Shown here: piece after piece, positions 1 through 10,695 of the stretch
Position numbering within the stretch: the first letter of the stretch is position 1
How the letters are laid out: every line of letters starts with the position of its first letter
Source: Pandoraea cepalis
Lineage (GTDB): Bacteria > Pseudomonadota > Gammaproteobacteria > Burkholderiales > Burkholderiaceae
DNA: 64,000 bases
Direction of reading: 5' to 3'
Assembly: GCF_902459665.1 (NCBI RefSeq)
Contig: NZ_CABPSL010000001.1
Span: forward strand, 682,001-746,000
Translations under genes and position numbers: made by a program
The notes under the pieces: generated by a model
The model's database searches: none
Seen by the model: only the letters and a program-made list of their open reading frames with translations
What the model was told of the DNA's origin: nothing

Positions 1-4
1 AAAA

Positions 5-478
5 GTGCATGACATCGAGATCGATCGAATCGACGTCCGGTTGCTGGGGGTATTGCAGTCGCATGGGCGAATTTCGAATCTTGAGCTGGCCGAGGCGATC
101 AAGCTGTCGCCCGCGCAGACGTTGCGGCGTCACCGGCGGCTCGAGGAGATGGGGGTGATCAAGGGCTACGACACGCGGCTCGACGCGCAGCGGCTCGGCT
201 TTGGCGTGGTCGCCTTTGTCCATGTGACGATGGAGCGCGGTCATATCCGCGACCTGTCGAATTTCAAGGGATTGGTGGCGGAGCTGGCACAGATTCAAGA
301 GTGCTTTTCCGTGACGGGGGATATCGACTACGTGCTCAAGGTCGTGGCCCGTGATCTGAAGGCGCTGTCCGAGTTTCTGCTCGATACACTGATGCGGATT
401 CCCGGGGTGAGTGCCGTCAAGTCGAGCGTTTGTCTCGACGAGATCAAGTGCACCTCGGCCGTGCCGCTCACGCCCTGA
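5..478 (+). CDS. Lrp/AsnC-family transcriptional regulator
   Basis: A 157-residue protein with the two-domain Lrp/AsnC layout. The first 60 residues hold a winged helix-turn-helix (ISNLELAEAIKLSPAQTLRR) and the remainder is the RAM/AsnC ligand-binding domain, including the typical CFSVTGDIDYVLKVVARD strand. Family members bind amino acids and control amino-acid genes. The GTG at position 5 gives a typical N-terminus (HDIEIDRIDVRLLGVLQ), but the window begins four bases earlier, so the true start could lie outside. leuA is downstream on the same strand, with a 350-base gap that has its own promoter-like sequence. Control of leuA by this protein is possible but not shown. Confidence 0.85.
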   Translation: MHDIEIDRIDVRLLGVLQSHGRISNLELAEAIKLSPAQTLRRHRRLEEMGVIKGYDTRLDAQRLGFGVVAFVHVTMERGHIRDLSNFKGLVAELAQIQECFSVTGDIDYVLKVVARDLKALSEFLLDTLMRIPGVSAVKSSVCLDEIKCTSAVPLTP

Positions 479-571
479 CGAGGCGCCCGAGCCCCGGAGC
501 CGCGGGTCGACGACGACCGCGCCGGTGCGTGCCGGCCCACGAGGGAAATGTCATGAGACAACACATCATGG

Positions 572-601
572 TTGACAGCGTCCGAGACTCTGTGATTTCA
601 T
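572..601 (+). promoter_or_regulatory. Putative sigma-70 promoter of the leuL-leuA unit
   Basis: A perfect -35 hexamer TTGACA (572-577) is followed after 18 bases by TTTCAT (596-601), a four-of-six match to the -10 consensus. Transcription would begin near 608, almost on the ATG of the small leucine-rich ORF at 609, so that ORF could be translated from a leaderless or nearly leaderless transcript. The 479-829 stretch holds no other gene. Confidence 0.4.
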
Positions 602-608
602 GAGGGCC

Positions 609-695
609 ATGATCACCGCGCAATTCTCCCTCTCGCTACGACTACTAGCCCGCTCCACCGGGCTTGGTCCGTTGCTGCGCGCGTGCATCGTCTGA
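609..695 (+). CDS. leuL: Putative leucine leader peptide (attenuator) for leuA
   Basis: A 28-codon ORF reading MITAQFSLSLRLLARSTGLG and then PLLRACIV. Seven of 28 codons are leucine. Three of these are CTA, normally the rarest leucine codon in GC-rich genomes, clustered as CTA-CGA-CTA-CTA. Runs of CUA are the hallmark of enterobacterial leuL leader peptides, where ribosome stalling on them signals leucine shortage. The ORF ends 134 bases before the preferred leuA start. An in-frame ATG at 600 would add three residues. There is no good ribosome site, so translation is uncertain. The leader role is inferred from composition and position. Confidence 0.5.
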   Translation: MITAQFSLSLRLLARSTGLGPLLRACIV

Positions 696-742
696 AGACT
701 TCTCTGAAGCACCGCTGATTTTCCCCAGTTACGCCGATCTGA

Positions 743-2542
<1,800 letters not shown>

Positions 2543-2625
2543 ACGGTCAGGGGAACCTGAGGAAGGACGGAAGGAGATTGAGGGCAGACGCGTCCCGACC
2601 GGCATCGATCATGCCGACGGGACCC

Positions 2626-2668
2626 GGGCGAGGCGTGGCGGGACTTACCGAGTCCCGCACGCACGCCC
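2626..2668. terminator. GC-rich hairpin between convergent leuA and pcaF
   Basis: GCGTGGCGGGACT pairs with AGTCCCGCACGC (one bulged base) around a short TACCG loop, and an outer GGGCG/CGCCC can extend it. It lies between the 3' ends of convergent leuA and pcaF. No T-run follows on either strand, so it is only a weak terminator candidate. Confidence 0.3.
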
Positions 2669-2697
2669 GGCCCTGAAACACAGGCGGTGTGGTGGGA

Positions 2698-3900
<1,203 letters not shown>

Positions 3901-3948
3901 GGGTCTACCTCAGCCGAATCGAAACTCGCGCAGGGAGTCTCGCAGATG

Positions 3949-3984
3949 AAAAAACGCCGGGTCACATCAGGCGATGTCCCGGCG
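3949..3984 (-). terminator. Intrinsic terminator between pcaJ and pcaF
   Basis: Read on the minus strand, CGCCGGG (3984-3978) pairs with CCCGGCG (3961-3955). Inner ACATC/GATGT pairs extend the stem, and six T residues follow (3954-3949). This is a textbook rho-independent terminator 16 bases after the pcaJ stop codon and 49 bases before the pcaF start. It suggests partial termination inside the pca operon. Confidence 0.8.
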
Positions 3985-3999
3985 ATGGGGGGTGTCGCG

Positions 4000-4650
4000 T
4001 CAGGCAACGGCCGGCGAGGGCAGCAGCGTCACGCCGGTCACACGCTGGAGTTCGTCGAGCGTGAGGCCGTCGACCATCTCGACGACGCGCAGGCCCTCGG
4101 GGGCGACATCGATCACCGCCAGATCGGTGTAGATGCGTGTGACGCAACCCACGCCGGTGAGCGGATAAGTGCACTGCTCGACGATCTTGCTTTCGCCCTG
4201 CTTGGTCTGGTGTTCCATCATCACGAACACCTGCTTGGCGCCGCTGGCGAGATCCATCGCACCGCCGACGGCCGGAATGGCGTCGGGAGCGCCGGTGTGC
4301 CAGTTGGCGAGGTCGCCCGTCTTCGAGACCTGGAACGCGCCGAGCACGCAGAAGTCGAGGTGGCCGCCGCGCATCATCGCGAACGAATCGGCATGGTGGA
4401 AGTAGGCGCCGCCCGGCTTGAGCGTGACGGGTTGCTTGCCGGCGTTGATAAGGTCTTCGTCCTCTTCGCCCTTGGCAGGGGCCGGGCCCATGCCGATCAC
4501 GCCGTTTTCGCTCTGGAGAATGATCTCTCGCTCGGCAGGCAAGTGATTGGCAACAGCGGTCGGCAAGCCGATGCCGAGGTTCACGTAGGCGCCGTCGGGA
4601 ATGTCCTGGGCGACGCGGGCGGCCATCTGGTCGCGGGTCAGTCGGTTCAT
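4000..4650 (-). CDS. pcaJ: 3-oxoadipate CoA-transferase subunit B
   Basis: Beta subunit of the succinyl-CoA:3-oxoadipate CoA-transferase that activates 3-oxoadipate before thiolysis by PcaF. The 216-residue product begins MNRLTRDQMAARVAQDIPDG. It has YVNLGIGLPTAVANHLP and the SENGVIGMGP segment, which holds the catalytic glutamate of class I CoA-transferases. A start 37 codons upstream would overlap pcaI and add atypical sequence, so 4650 is chosen. pcaI ends 25 bases upstream on the same strand, consistent with a heterodimer made from one transcript. A strong terminator follows the stop codon. Confidence 0.94.
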   Translation of the reverse strand: MNRLTRDQMAARVAQDIPDGAYVNLGIGLPTAVANHLPAEREIILQSENGVIGMGPAPAKGEEDEDLINAGKQPVTLKPGGAYFHHADSFAMMRGGHLDFCVLGAFQVSKTGDLANWHTGAPDAIPAVGGAMDLASGAKQVFVMMEHQTKQGESKIVEQCTYPLTGVGCVTRIYTDLAVIDVAPEGLRVVEMVDGLTLDELQRVTGVTLLPSPAVA

Positions 4651-4675
4651 GTCGTGCTCCGAAATCAGATGGGGA

Positions 4676-5353
4676 TCAGGCGCGTGCGGCGCCAGGCACC
4701 GCGACAACGCGTTGAACGAAGATGCCGGGCGTGACCACGGCTTCCGGATCGAGCTCGCCAAGCTCGACGACTTCGTTCACCTGAACGATGGCGCACTTGG
4801 CCGCCGTGGCCATGATCGGGCCGAAGTTGCGTGCGGTCTTGCGATACACGAGGTTGCCCCAGCGGTCGCCCTTGAGCGCCTTGATGAGCGCGAAATCGGC
4901 GTGGATCGGCAGTTCGAACACGTACGGCTTGCCGTCGATGACGCGCGTTTCCTTGCCCTCGGCGAGCAGCGTGCCGTAGCCGGTCGGCGTGAAGAAGCCG
5001 CCGATGCCGGCGCCCGCGGCGCGAATACGCTCGGCCAGATTGCCCTGCGGCACGAGTTCCAGCTCGATCTTGCCCGCGCGGTAGAGCGCATCGAACACCT
5101 GCGAGTCGGTCTGCCGTGGGAACGAGCAAATAATCTTGCGCACGCGCCCGGCCCCCAGCAGGGCGGCGAGGCCAGTCTCGCCGTTGCCGGCATTGTTGTT
5201 GACGATGGTCAGTTCGCGCGAGCCTTGCTCAATCAGGGCGTCGATGAGCGCCGAGGGCATCCCGGCATTGCCGAAGCCGCCAATCATGATCGTCGCGCCG
5301 TCGTGAACGTCGGCCACCGCGCTGGCGAGCGAATCGTAAATCTTGTTGATCAC
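4676..5353 (-). CDS. pcaI: 3-oxoadipate CoA-transferase subunit A
   Basis: Alpha subunit of the 3-oxoadipate CoA-transferase, partner of PcaJ. Starting at the GTG at 5353, the protein has 225 residues and begins INKIYDSLASAVADVHDGAT after the initiator. It contains the CoA-transferase glycine motif IMIGGFGNAGMP and the conserved VNNNAGNGETGL and CSFPRQTDS segments. The GTG is preceded at five bases by a perfect AGGAGG. An ATG 35 codons upstream would add a low-complexity segment unlike the family. First gene of pcaI-pcaJ, divergent from pcaR across a perfect inverted repeat. Confidence 0.93.
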   Translation of the reverse strand: MINKIYDSLASAVADVHDGATIMIGGFGNAGMPSALIDALIEQGSRELTIVNNNAGNGETGLAALLGAGRVRKIICSFPRQTDSQVFDALYRAGKIELELVPQGNLAERIRAAGAGIGGFFTPTGYGTLLAEGKETRVIDGKPYVFELPIHADFALIKALKGDRWGNLVYRKTARNFGPIMATAAKCAIVQVNEVVELGELDPEAVVTPGIFVQRVVAVPGAARA

Positions 5354-5460
5354 ACGTGCCTCCTGGGCAGTTCCATCGGGCTGGCGGACTCGCGCCCATG
5401 GCCCTTGTTGAGTGTCTCCCGGCGACGGCGACTTGTCAGGCGGCATCGTCTGGTTCACAA

Positions 5461-5496
5461 TGTTCTTATAGCGAACATGTATTCGCTATAAGAACA
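5461..5496. promoter_or_regulatory. Perfect inverted-repeat operator between pcaI and pcaR (probable PcaR site)
   Basis: TGTTCTTATAGCGAA (5461-5475) and TTCGCTATAAGAACA (5482-5496) are exact reverse complements separated by six bases. Each arm contains a GTTCGCTATAAGAAC-type element that resembles the 15-bp GTTCGATAATCGCAC site known for Pseudomonas PcaR. It lies just downstream of a putative pcaI -10 element and about 160 bases before the pcaR start, where PcaR would be expected to act on both genes. Confidence 0.75.
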
Positions 5497-5524
5497 GCGT
5501 AAGCCTTCTCGTGTCGGCCGTCAA
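5496..5524 (-). promoter_or_regulatory. Putative pcaI promoter
   Basis: On the minus strand TTGACG (5524-5519) is followed after exactly 17 bases by TACGCT (5501-5496). The weak -10 touches the inverted-repeat operator, which fits a promoter that depends on an IclR-type activator. Confidence 0.45.
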
Positions 5525-5656
5525 GCGAGGGTCGGCCCGAAGGGGGGGCACGCCGGTCTGGCGCAGGCGACGCGGTGGCGTGTGTCGAGCGGTGGAACCG
5601 GCAACACAAATCCATTACGCTTGCCGTTCCATTGCCTTTCGCCATCCGCCTTTTCC

Positions 5657-6457
5657 ATGACACCCGTGCCCAACGACGCTACCGACCCCACCGACAAGAA
5701 ACCGGGTGACTCCTATGTGCAGTCGTTTGCGCGCGGGTTGGCCGTGGTCAAGGTGTTCAACGCGACGCGTCCGGCGCAGACGCTCTCGGAAGTCGCACAG
5801 GCGTCGGGCCTCACCCGTGCGGGGGCGCGACGCATTCTGCTCACGCTCGAAGCGCTGGGCTACGTGCGAAGCGAGGGGCGCCTGTTTCGGCTCACGCCGC
5901 GTATTCTCGACCTCGGCTTCTCGTATCTGACGTCGATGCCGCTGTGGAATCTGGCCGAGCCGTTCATGGAGGCGCTGGTGCAGCAAGTGCATGAGAGCAG
6001 TTCCGCCTCGGTGCTCGATGGCGACGACATCGTCTATGTCCTGCGCGTGCCGGTGCGCAAGGTGATGTCGATCAACCTGTCGATCGGCAGCCGTCTGCCC
6101 GCATGGTGTACCTCGATGGGGCGCGTCATGCTCTCGGCGTTGCCCGACGACGAACTCGACGCCGCCTTGCGTCGCGCGGACATTCGTCAGCACACGCGCC
6201 GCACGGTGACGGATATCGACACGTTGCGTCAGCGCATTCTCGACGTGCGCGCCCAAGGTTGGGCCATCGTCGATCAGGAGTTGGAAGAGGGGATGATTTC
6301 GATCGCTGCGCCAATTCGCAATCGCGCGGGGCAGGTGATCGCGGCGATGAATGTCAGTGGTCAGGCCAACCGGACGTCGGCGGCGGAAATGGAAGCTACA
6401 TTCCTCGCGCCCCTGCTCGCGGCCGCGCAGAAGATTTCGCAGATGGTGGTGGTGTAA
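5657..6457 (+). CDS. pcaR: IclR-family regulator of the 3-oxoadipate pathway
   Basis: 266 residues with an N-terminal IclR winged helix (FARGLAVVKVFNATRPAQTL then SEVAQASGLTRAGARRILLT) and a C-terminal effector-binding domain (AWCTSMGRVMLSAL, GWAIVDQELEEGMISIAAPI). This is the PcaR/PcaU/PobR branch that responds to 3-oxoadipate-pathway intermediates. Start 5657 (MTPVPND) is preferred over an ATG 25 codons upstream because family members begin close to this point. It is divergent from pcaIJ with a perfect operator between them, which strongly suggests it regulates them. A bidirectional terminator follows its stop codon. Confidence 0.9.
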   Translation: MTPVPNDATDPTDKKPGDSYVQSFARGLAVVKVFNATRPAQTLSEVAQASGLTRAGARRILLTLEALGYVRSEGRLFRLTPRILDLGFSYLTSMPLWNLAEPFMEALVQQVHESSSASVLDGDDIVYVLRVPVRKVMSINLSIGSRLPAWCTSMGRVMLSALPDDELDAALRRADIRQHTRRTVTDIDTLRQRILDVRAQGWAIVDQELEEGMISIAAPIRNRAGQVIAAMNVSGQANRTSAAEMEATFLAPLLAAAQKISQMVVV

Positions 6458-6498
6458 CGCACGCCCGCGCGTTGCTTGCGCGGTCTCGCGTCGAACAA

Positions 6499-6533
6499 AG
6501 CGGGGCGCCCGATGGCCGGGCGCCCCGCTTTTG
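6499..6533. terminator. Bidirectional intrinsic terminator after pcaR
   Basis: AGCGGGGCGCCC (6499-6510) pairs perfectly with GGGCGCCCCGCT (6518-6529) around a seven-base loop. A T-run follows on the plus strand and an A-run precedes, so it can stop transcription from both pcaR and the convergent DUF2783 operon. Confidence 0.85.
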
Positions 6534-6539
6534 CTTGTG

Positions 6540-6773
6540 TCACGCGTGCGGACCGTCCGTCGAACCACTCGTCGCGGTGCCCAGTGCGCCAGCGCGCGCC
6601 AGCCGAAGCGCCGAAAGCAGCGTGTCGTGATCGCCGATCTGGTTGGCGAGCAGCAGGATCAGTTGCGCGTTGGCGGCCTGACTTTGCGCCTCGTCGAGAT
6701 CTCGGTGCATGTCGATCAGGGCTTCGTAGAAGTCGTCCGGACGCGTCAGACGCGGTTGTGTATCGAGTGCCAT
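6540..6773 (-). CDS. DUF2783 family small protein
   Basis: A 77-residue soluble protein with the DUF2783 signature (FYEALIDMHRDLDEAQSQ, then NAQLILLLANQIGDHDTLLS). Members are small alpha-helical proteins usually encoded next to FAD-dependent aromatic monooxygenases, as here: the monooxygenase ends 66 bases upstream on the same strand. Molecular role unknown; a subunit or assembly factor of the neighbouring flavoprotein is plausible. Last gene of its operon, closed by the terminator shared with pcaR. Confidence 0.75.
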   Translation of the reverse strand: MALDTQPRLTRPDDFYEALIDMHRDLDEAQSQAANAQLILLLANQIGDHDTLLSALRLARAGALGTATSGSTDGPHA

Positions 6774-6839
6774 GAAGGGGCTCCTTACTGCGGGATCGAT
6801 GGGATCGGGATGTGGTCGATGCGTTTGGCCGGAGGCACG

Positions 6840-8576
6840 TCAGGCCGCGCATTGCATCGGCGCGACTTCCGGGGCGGTACGTCCCAAGGCGCGCTCGCGC
6901 GCGGCGGCAATCGCCTTCGCGTCGACGCTGCGCCACCGCGCGCACACGTGTTGATCCGGACGAATCAGATACACCGTTCCCGGTGCGGCGTCATAGCGTT
7001 GGGCCGCCAGGCCTTGCACGTCGTGCCAGACGCTATGGGGTTCGCCGCGCGCGTCCTGCGCCGCTTCGGCATCCGGCGTGACGAACAATGGCATGACGGG
7101 CACGCTGTCGTTCGCGAGGGCGTCGAGGCCCGCGAGCGATGCCGCATCGAGCGACGCCGGCGCACCGAATACGAGTGCGACGAAGCGCCCGCCCAGGCGA
7201 GGCAGCAGCCAGCCGTCCTGCCCATGCCGGACGAGCGGCGCGTCGACGCAGGCCGTGCCCGGGACCATGCGTCCCGCAAACGTGTCGCGCTCCAGCGTAT
7301 TCAATGTCGACTCGCTCAGCACGGCGGGCACGGACAACCGCCCGCTGTTGACCAACTGACGCGCAAACGCGTGATCGCGGGCGAGCATCAGCACGGCATC
7401 GCGGAAGACCCGCGAGACAGCGCTCTTGGGCGTGATGAAATCGGTGGAGCGTGTCGAGTTACGGATGTTTTCGTCGGCGGCGAATTCGCGCTCACGGGCG
7501 TAAGTATCGAGCAGCGTATCCGGCGCCTGACCGGCGAGCACCCGCGCCAGTTTCCACGCGAGGTTCTCCACATCCTGCACGCCGCTGTTCGCACCGCGCG
7601 CGCCGAACGGCGACACACCATGCGCGGCGTCTCCGGCGAACAGCACATGACCGTGACGGAAGTCGTCCATGCGCAGGCACGAGAAGGTGTAGACGCTGAC
7701 CCACTCCAGGCTGAATTTGGCGTCCGGGCCGAGCAAAGCCTGCACGCGCGGGATCACGCGCTCGGGCGTCTTCTCGACGGCCGGGTCGGCATCCCATCCC
7801 AGCTGGAAATCGATGCGCCACACGTTGTCGGGTTGACGATGCAGCAGCACGGATTGATTCGGATGGAACGGCGGATCGAACCAGAACCAGCGCTCGGTCG
7901 GGAAGTCTGCCGTCATCTTCACGTCGGCGATCAGGAAGCGGTCCTTGAATGTGCGTCCGTGGGTGTCCACACCGATCAACTTGCGCACGGGGCTGCGCGA
8001 TCCGTCGGCGGCCACGACGTAACGTGCGCTGGTTTGATACTCGCCGTCGGGCGTCTCGACCGTGAGCGTGACGCTCGCCCCGGGCGTGCCGGGCGTGCCC
8101 TGCTGGGTGAGTCCGACGACCTTGTGCTTCCAACGGATGTCGATGTTCGGCAGTTCGCGTGCGCGCTCGTAGAGATAGCCTTCGACGTAGTACTGCTGAA
8201 GATTGATGAACGCCGGGCGATGGTGTCCCGCTTCGGGCAGCAGATCGAAGTTGTAGACCTCCTGATCGCGCAGGAACACGCGGCCGACGTTCCAGCGCAC
8301 GCCCTTTTGCACCATGCGCTCGCCGCAGCCGAGACGGTCGAAGATATCGAGCGTACGCTTGGCGAAACAGATGGCGCGTGAGCCGGCCGAGAGCGTGCAG
8401 TCGTCGTCGAGCACGATCACGGGCACGCCCTGCTGCGCAAGGTCGATGGCGCCGGCCAGTCCCACTGGCCCCGCGCCGACCACGATGACCGGGTGGATCT
8501 CACCTGCGGCGTTGCCGGACTGTTCTGCGCAAGGCTGATAATCGAACGTCAGGCGCTGGTAATCGATGCTGCTCAT
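6840..8576 (-). CDS. FAD-dependent class A aromatic monooxygenase
   Basis: 578 residues. The N-terminal dinucleotide-binding motif VIVVGAGPVGLAGAIDLAQQ begins near residue 29, and a second FAD motif (FAGDAAHGVSPFGARGANSG) lies near residue 290. The C-terminal thioredoxin-like domain is typical of phenol/3-hydroxyphenylpropionate-type hydroxylases (PheA/MhpA branch). These use NAD(P)H and O2 to hydroxylate aromatic rings; the substrate cannot be read from sequence. It sits 86 bases downstream of a metallo-hydrolase and 66 bases upstream of a DUF2783 gene, with divergent IclR regulators, so the unit is probably a catabolic operon for an aromatic compound. Confidence 0.82.
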   Translation of the reverse strand: MSSIDYQRLTFDYQPCAEQSGNAAGEIHPVIVVGAGPVGLAGAIDLAQQGVPVIVLDDDCTLSAGSRAICFAKRTLDIFDRLGCGERMVQKGVRWNVGRVFLRDQEVYNFDLLPEAGHHRPAFINLQQYYVEGYLYERARELPNIDIRWKHKVVGLTQQGTPGTPGASVTLTVETPDGEYQTSARYVVAADGSRSPVRKLIGVDTHGRTFKDRFLIADVKMTADFPTERWFWFDPPFHPNQSVLLHRQPDNVWRIDFQLGWDADPAVEKTPERVIPRVQALLGPDAKFSLEWVSVYTFSCLRMDDFRHGHVLFAGDAAHGVSPFGARGANSGVQDVENLAWKLARVLAGQAPDTLLDTYAREREFAADENIRNSTRSTDFITPKSAVSRVFRDAVLMLARDHAFARQLVNSGRLSVPAVLSESTLNTLERDTFAGRMVPGTACVDAPLVRHGQDGWLLPRLGGRFVALVFGAPASLDAASLAGLDALANDSVPVMPLFVTPDAEAAQDARGEPHSVWHDVQGLAAQRYDAAPGTVYLIRPDQHVCARWRSVDAKAIAAARERALGRTAPEVAPMQCAA

Positions 8577-8662
8577 GCAATGTCTCCATCGTCGGCACCG
8601 CGCCGGCGCAAGTGCCCCGGCGGGTTCCGCTTTTTACTTTTGATGTTGCGCTCGGCGCGAAC

Positions 8663-9622
8663 TCAGTCCTGCAGGGCGGTCCACATTTCCTTGTCGCGCT
8701 GCGCCGTCCAGATGCGCGGATGCGTGATGCCGCTCGCTTCGTCGAACGCGCGGGTCACATCGAACGGCAGGCAGTGTTCATAGATAAAGACATGACCGAA
8801 CTTCGGATCCATCTCGCGACGCGTGAGCGCCATCGCACCCTTCAGATCGAGCTTCTGTTCGACGGCCTGCTTGCCCGCTTCGAACAACGTCGTCACGAAG
8901 TCCTTCGTGTACGCCAGGCCCTTGGCGACATCGTCGGGCGTGGTCAGGGCAGGGCCCCGGCCCGGCACGAGCTTTTCGGCGCCGAGCGCGGCCAGCGCGT
9001 CGAGCGTGGCCGGCCATTCGGCGAGTTGCGCGTCACCGGTGTAGCAGGCGGCGTCGTACTCGACCAGATCGCCCGAGAACAGCACCTTTTGCGACGGCAG
9101 CCACACCACGGTGTCGCCCTTGGTGTGACCCGAACCGAGGTGCGCGATCTTCACTTCGAGCTTGCCGAGGAAGAGCGTCATTTCCTTCTCGAAGACGAGC
9201 GTCGGCCACGTGAGACCCGGCACCGTTTCGACACCGGCGAACAGACGCGGAAAGCGCTCGATCTCCGACTTCATGTCGGCTTCGCCGCGCTCGACGATCA
9301 TCTCGTACGTGCCACGGCTTGCGATGATCTGCTGCGCACCTTCGGCGAAGTAGGCCGACGCACCCAGCACGCGCACGGCGTGATAGTGCGAGAGCACCAC
9401 ATACTTGATCGGCTTGTCGGTGACTGTGCGGATCTTCGCGATGAGATCCTGCGCCATGGCGGGCGTGGCTGTCGTGTCGACGATCATCACGCCGTCGTCG
9501 CCGATGATGACGCCGGAGTTCGGGTCGCCCTCGGCCGTGTAGGCCCAGGTGTTTTCCGACAATTGGGTAAATGTGACCTTCTTGGTTTCCAGGTCGGCTT
9601 GCGAGGCGAATGCTTTGGCCAT
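8663..9622 (-). CDS. Metallo-beta-lactamase-fold hydrolase with atypical metal motif
   Basis: 319 residues with the MBL fold: GVIIGDDGVMIVDTTATP, then YVVLSHYHAVRVLGAS where HxHxDH is expected, a later histidine in HLGSGHTKGDT, and the bridging aspartate in LFSGDLVEYD. The first motif reads H-Y-H-A-V-R, so the Asp and His of the second zinc site are missing, while other ligands remain. First gene of the operon with the FAD monooxygenase and DUF2783 protein; its promoter overlaps a palindrome. Likely hydrolyses an intermediate of the same pathway, or has a redox role like other non-canonical members. Substrate unknown. Confidence 0.75.
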   Translation of the reverse strand: MAKAFASQADLETKKVTFTQLSENTWAYTAEGDPNSGVIIGDDGVMIVDTTATPAMAQDLIAKIRTVTDKPIKYVVLSHYHAVRVLGASAYFAEGAQQIIASRGTYEMIVERGEADMKSEIERFPRLFAGVETVPGLTWPTLVFEKEMTLFLGKLEVKIAHLGSGHTKGDTVVWLPSQKVLFSGDLVEYDAACYTGDAQLAEWPATLDALAALGAEKLVPGRGPALTTPDDVAKGLAYTKDFVTTLFEAGKQAVEQKLDLKGAMALTRREMDPKFGHVFIYEHCLPFDVTRAFDEASGITHPRIWTAQRDKEMWTALQD

Positions 9623-9681
9623 GCTTGTCTCTCTCTTATCTCGTCTGCGGGGATGATGCGACTGATGGGGTGGATGAAGCC

Positions 9682-9720
9682 ATCTTACGAAATGCCTTTA
9701 ATATTTGTCAATGACAAATA
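9682..9720 (-). promoter_or_regulatory. Promoter and overlapping operator of the metallo-hydrolase/monooxygenase operon
   Basis: On the minus strand a perfect TTGACA (9711-9706) and TAAGAT (9687-9682) are 18 bases apart. The -35 lies inside a perfect inverted repeat, TATTTGTC (9702-9709) and GACAAATA (9713-9720) with a three-base centre. This position suits repression by one of the divergent IclR proteins. Confidence 0.6.
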
Positions 9721-9760
9721 GTATCGTTATTTGCTAATGTTGCTTCGTGAGCGATGGAAT

Positions 9761-9795
9761 GACGTTCCCGTCTTGGGTTAACCCCGAGGAACGTC
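9761..9795. repeat. Nested palindromes upstream of the tandem IclR genes
   Basis: GACGTTCC (9761-9768) and GGAACGTC (9788-9795) are exact reverse complements. A second palindrome, GGGTTAACCC (9775-9784), lies between them, off-centre by 1.5 bases. Could be an operator for the IclR genes starting at 9874. Confidence 0.4.
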
Positions 9796-9873
9796 GGGAA
9801 CGATGCCATTGCGGGCGTCGACTTGTTTAGAATCTAGGCCATTTTCCTTTGGGAGCTCGCCTCCCTTGATCGC

Positions 9874-10695
9874 ATGAATCGAATTCCGATGGACGGCACG
9901 GCCGACGCGAGCGGCCAACCCGGGCGTGCCTCGCGCGGCGTGCAAAGCGTGGACGTGGCGGCGCGCGTGCTTCAGGCGCTGGCGCAGGCGCACCGGGCGC
10001 TGGGGCCAGGCGATCTCGCCGCGCTCGCCGGGCTGCCGCCTGCGCAGGCGCATCCGTATCTGGTAAGCCTCACGCGGCTCGGCTTGCTCAAGCGCGACCC
10101 GATGTCGGGCGACTACACGCCGGGCCCGATGACGTTGCGTCTCGCGTTGCTGCATCTCGAGAACGACCCGGCGTATCGCGCGGCGGTGCCGCGTGTCGTT
10201 GCGCTGGCACGCGAGACGGGGCTTTGTGTCGCGATTTGCACGAGTGCGCCGCAGGGCCCGCTCGTCGTGCATTTCGAGCGTGCGGCGTTTCCGTTGCATG
10301 TGAATCTGCACGTGGGATCGGTCATGTCGCTCACGACGACGTCGACCGGGCGGGCGTTTTGCGCCTTCACCCCGCAGGCGCAATGGCCGCAGGCGTGGCG
10401 TGAGCAGATGCCGACATCCCCGAGCGAGCGCGAAGGGTTCGATGCGCTGCTCGACGAGACACGCGCGCACGGTGTGGCGCGTAGCGTGAATACGCCGAGC
10501 CCGTCGGTGAGCAGCCTGTGCGCGCCGGTGTTCGATGCGAGCGGGCGGCTGCGTCTCGCGCTCACCGCGATCGGGCCGACGGCTGCACTCGATGTCGCCT
10601 GGGACGGCGCGGCGGCGAATGCATTGCGCGCGACGGCGAGCGACATCGCCGCGCAAGTCGATGCTCGTGGTGCAGACGGCAAGGAGGGCGCATGA
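9874..10695 (+). CDS. IclR-family regulator, first of a tandem pair
   Basis: 273 residues. A winged helix near residues 25-85 (ALGPGDLAALAGLPPAQAHP, YLVSLTRLGLLKRDP) is followed by a compact IclR effector domain. The effector part is divergent from well-known members. It overlaps the next IclR gene by four bases (ATGA at 10692-10695) and shares its architecture, so the two look like a tandem duplication translated together. The divergent metallo-hydrolase/FAD monooxygenase operon begins 251 bases away and is the likely target. Confidence 0.8.
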   Translation: MNRIPMDGTADASGQPGRASRGVQSVDVAARVLQALAQAHRALGPGDLAALAGLPPAQAHPYLVSLTRLGLLKRDPMSGDYTPGPMTLRLALLHLENDPAYRAAVPRVVALARETGLCVAICTSAPQGPLVVHFERAAFPLHVNLHVGSVMSLTTTSTGRAFCAFTPQAQWPQAWREQMPTSPSEREGFDALLDETRAHGVARSVNTPSPSVSSLCAPVFDASGRLRLALTAIGPTAALDVAWDGAAANALRATASDIAAQVDARGADGKEGA

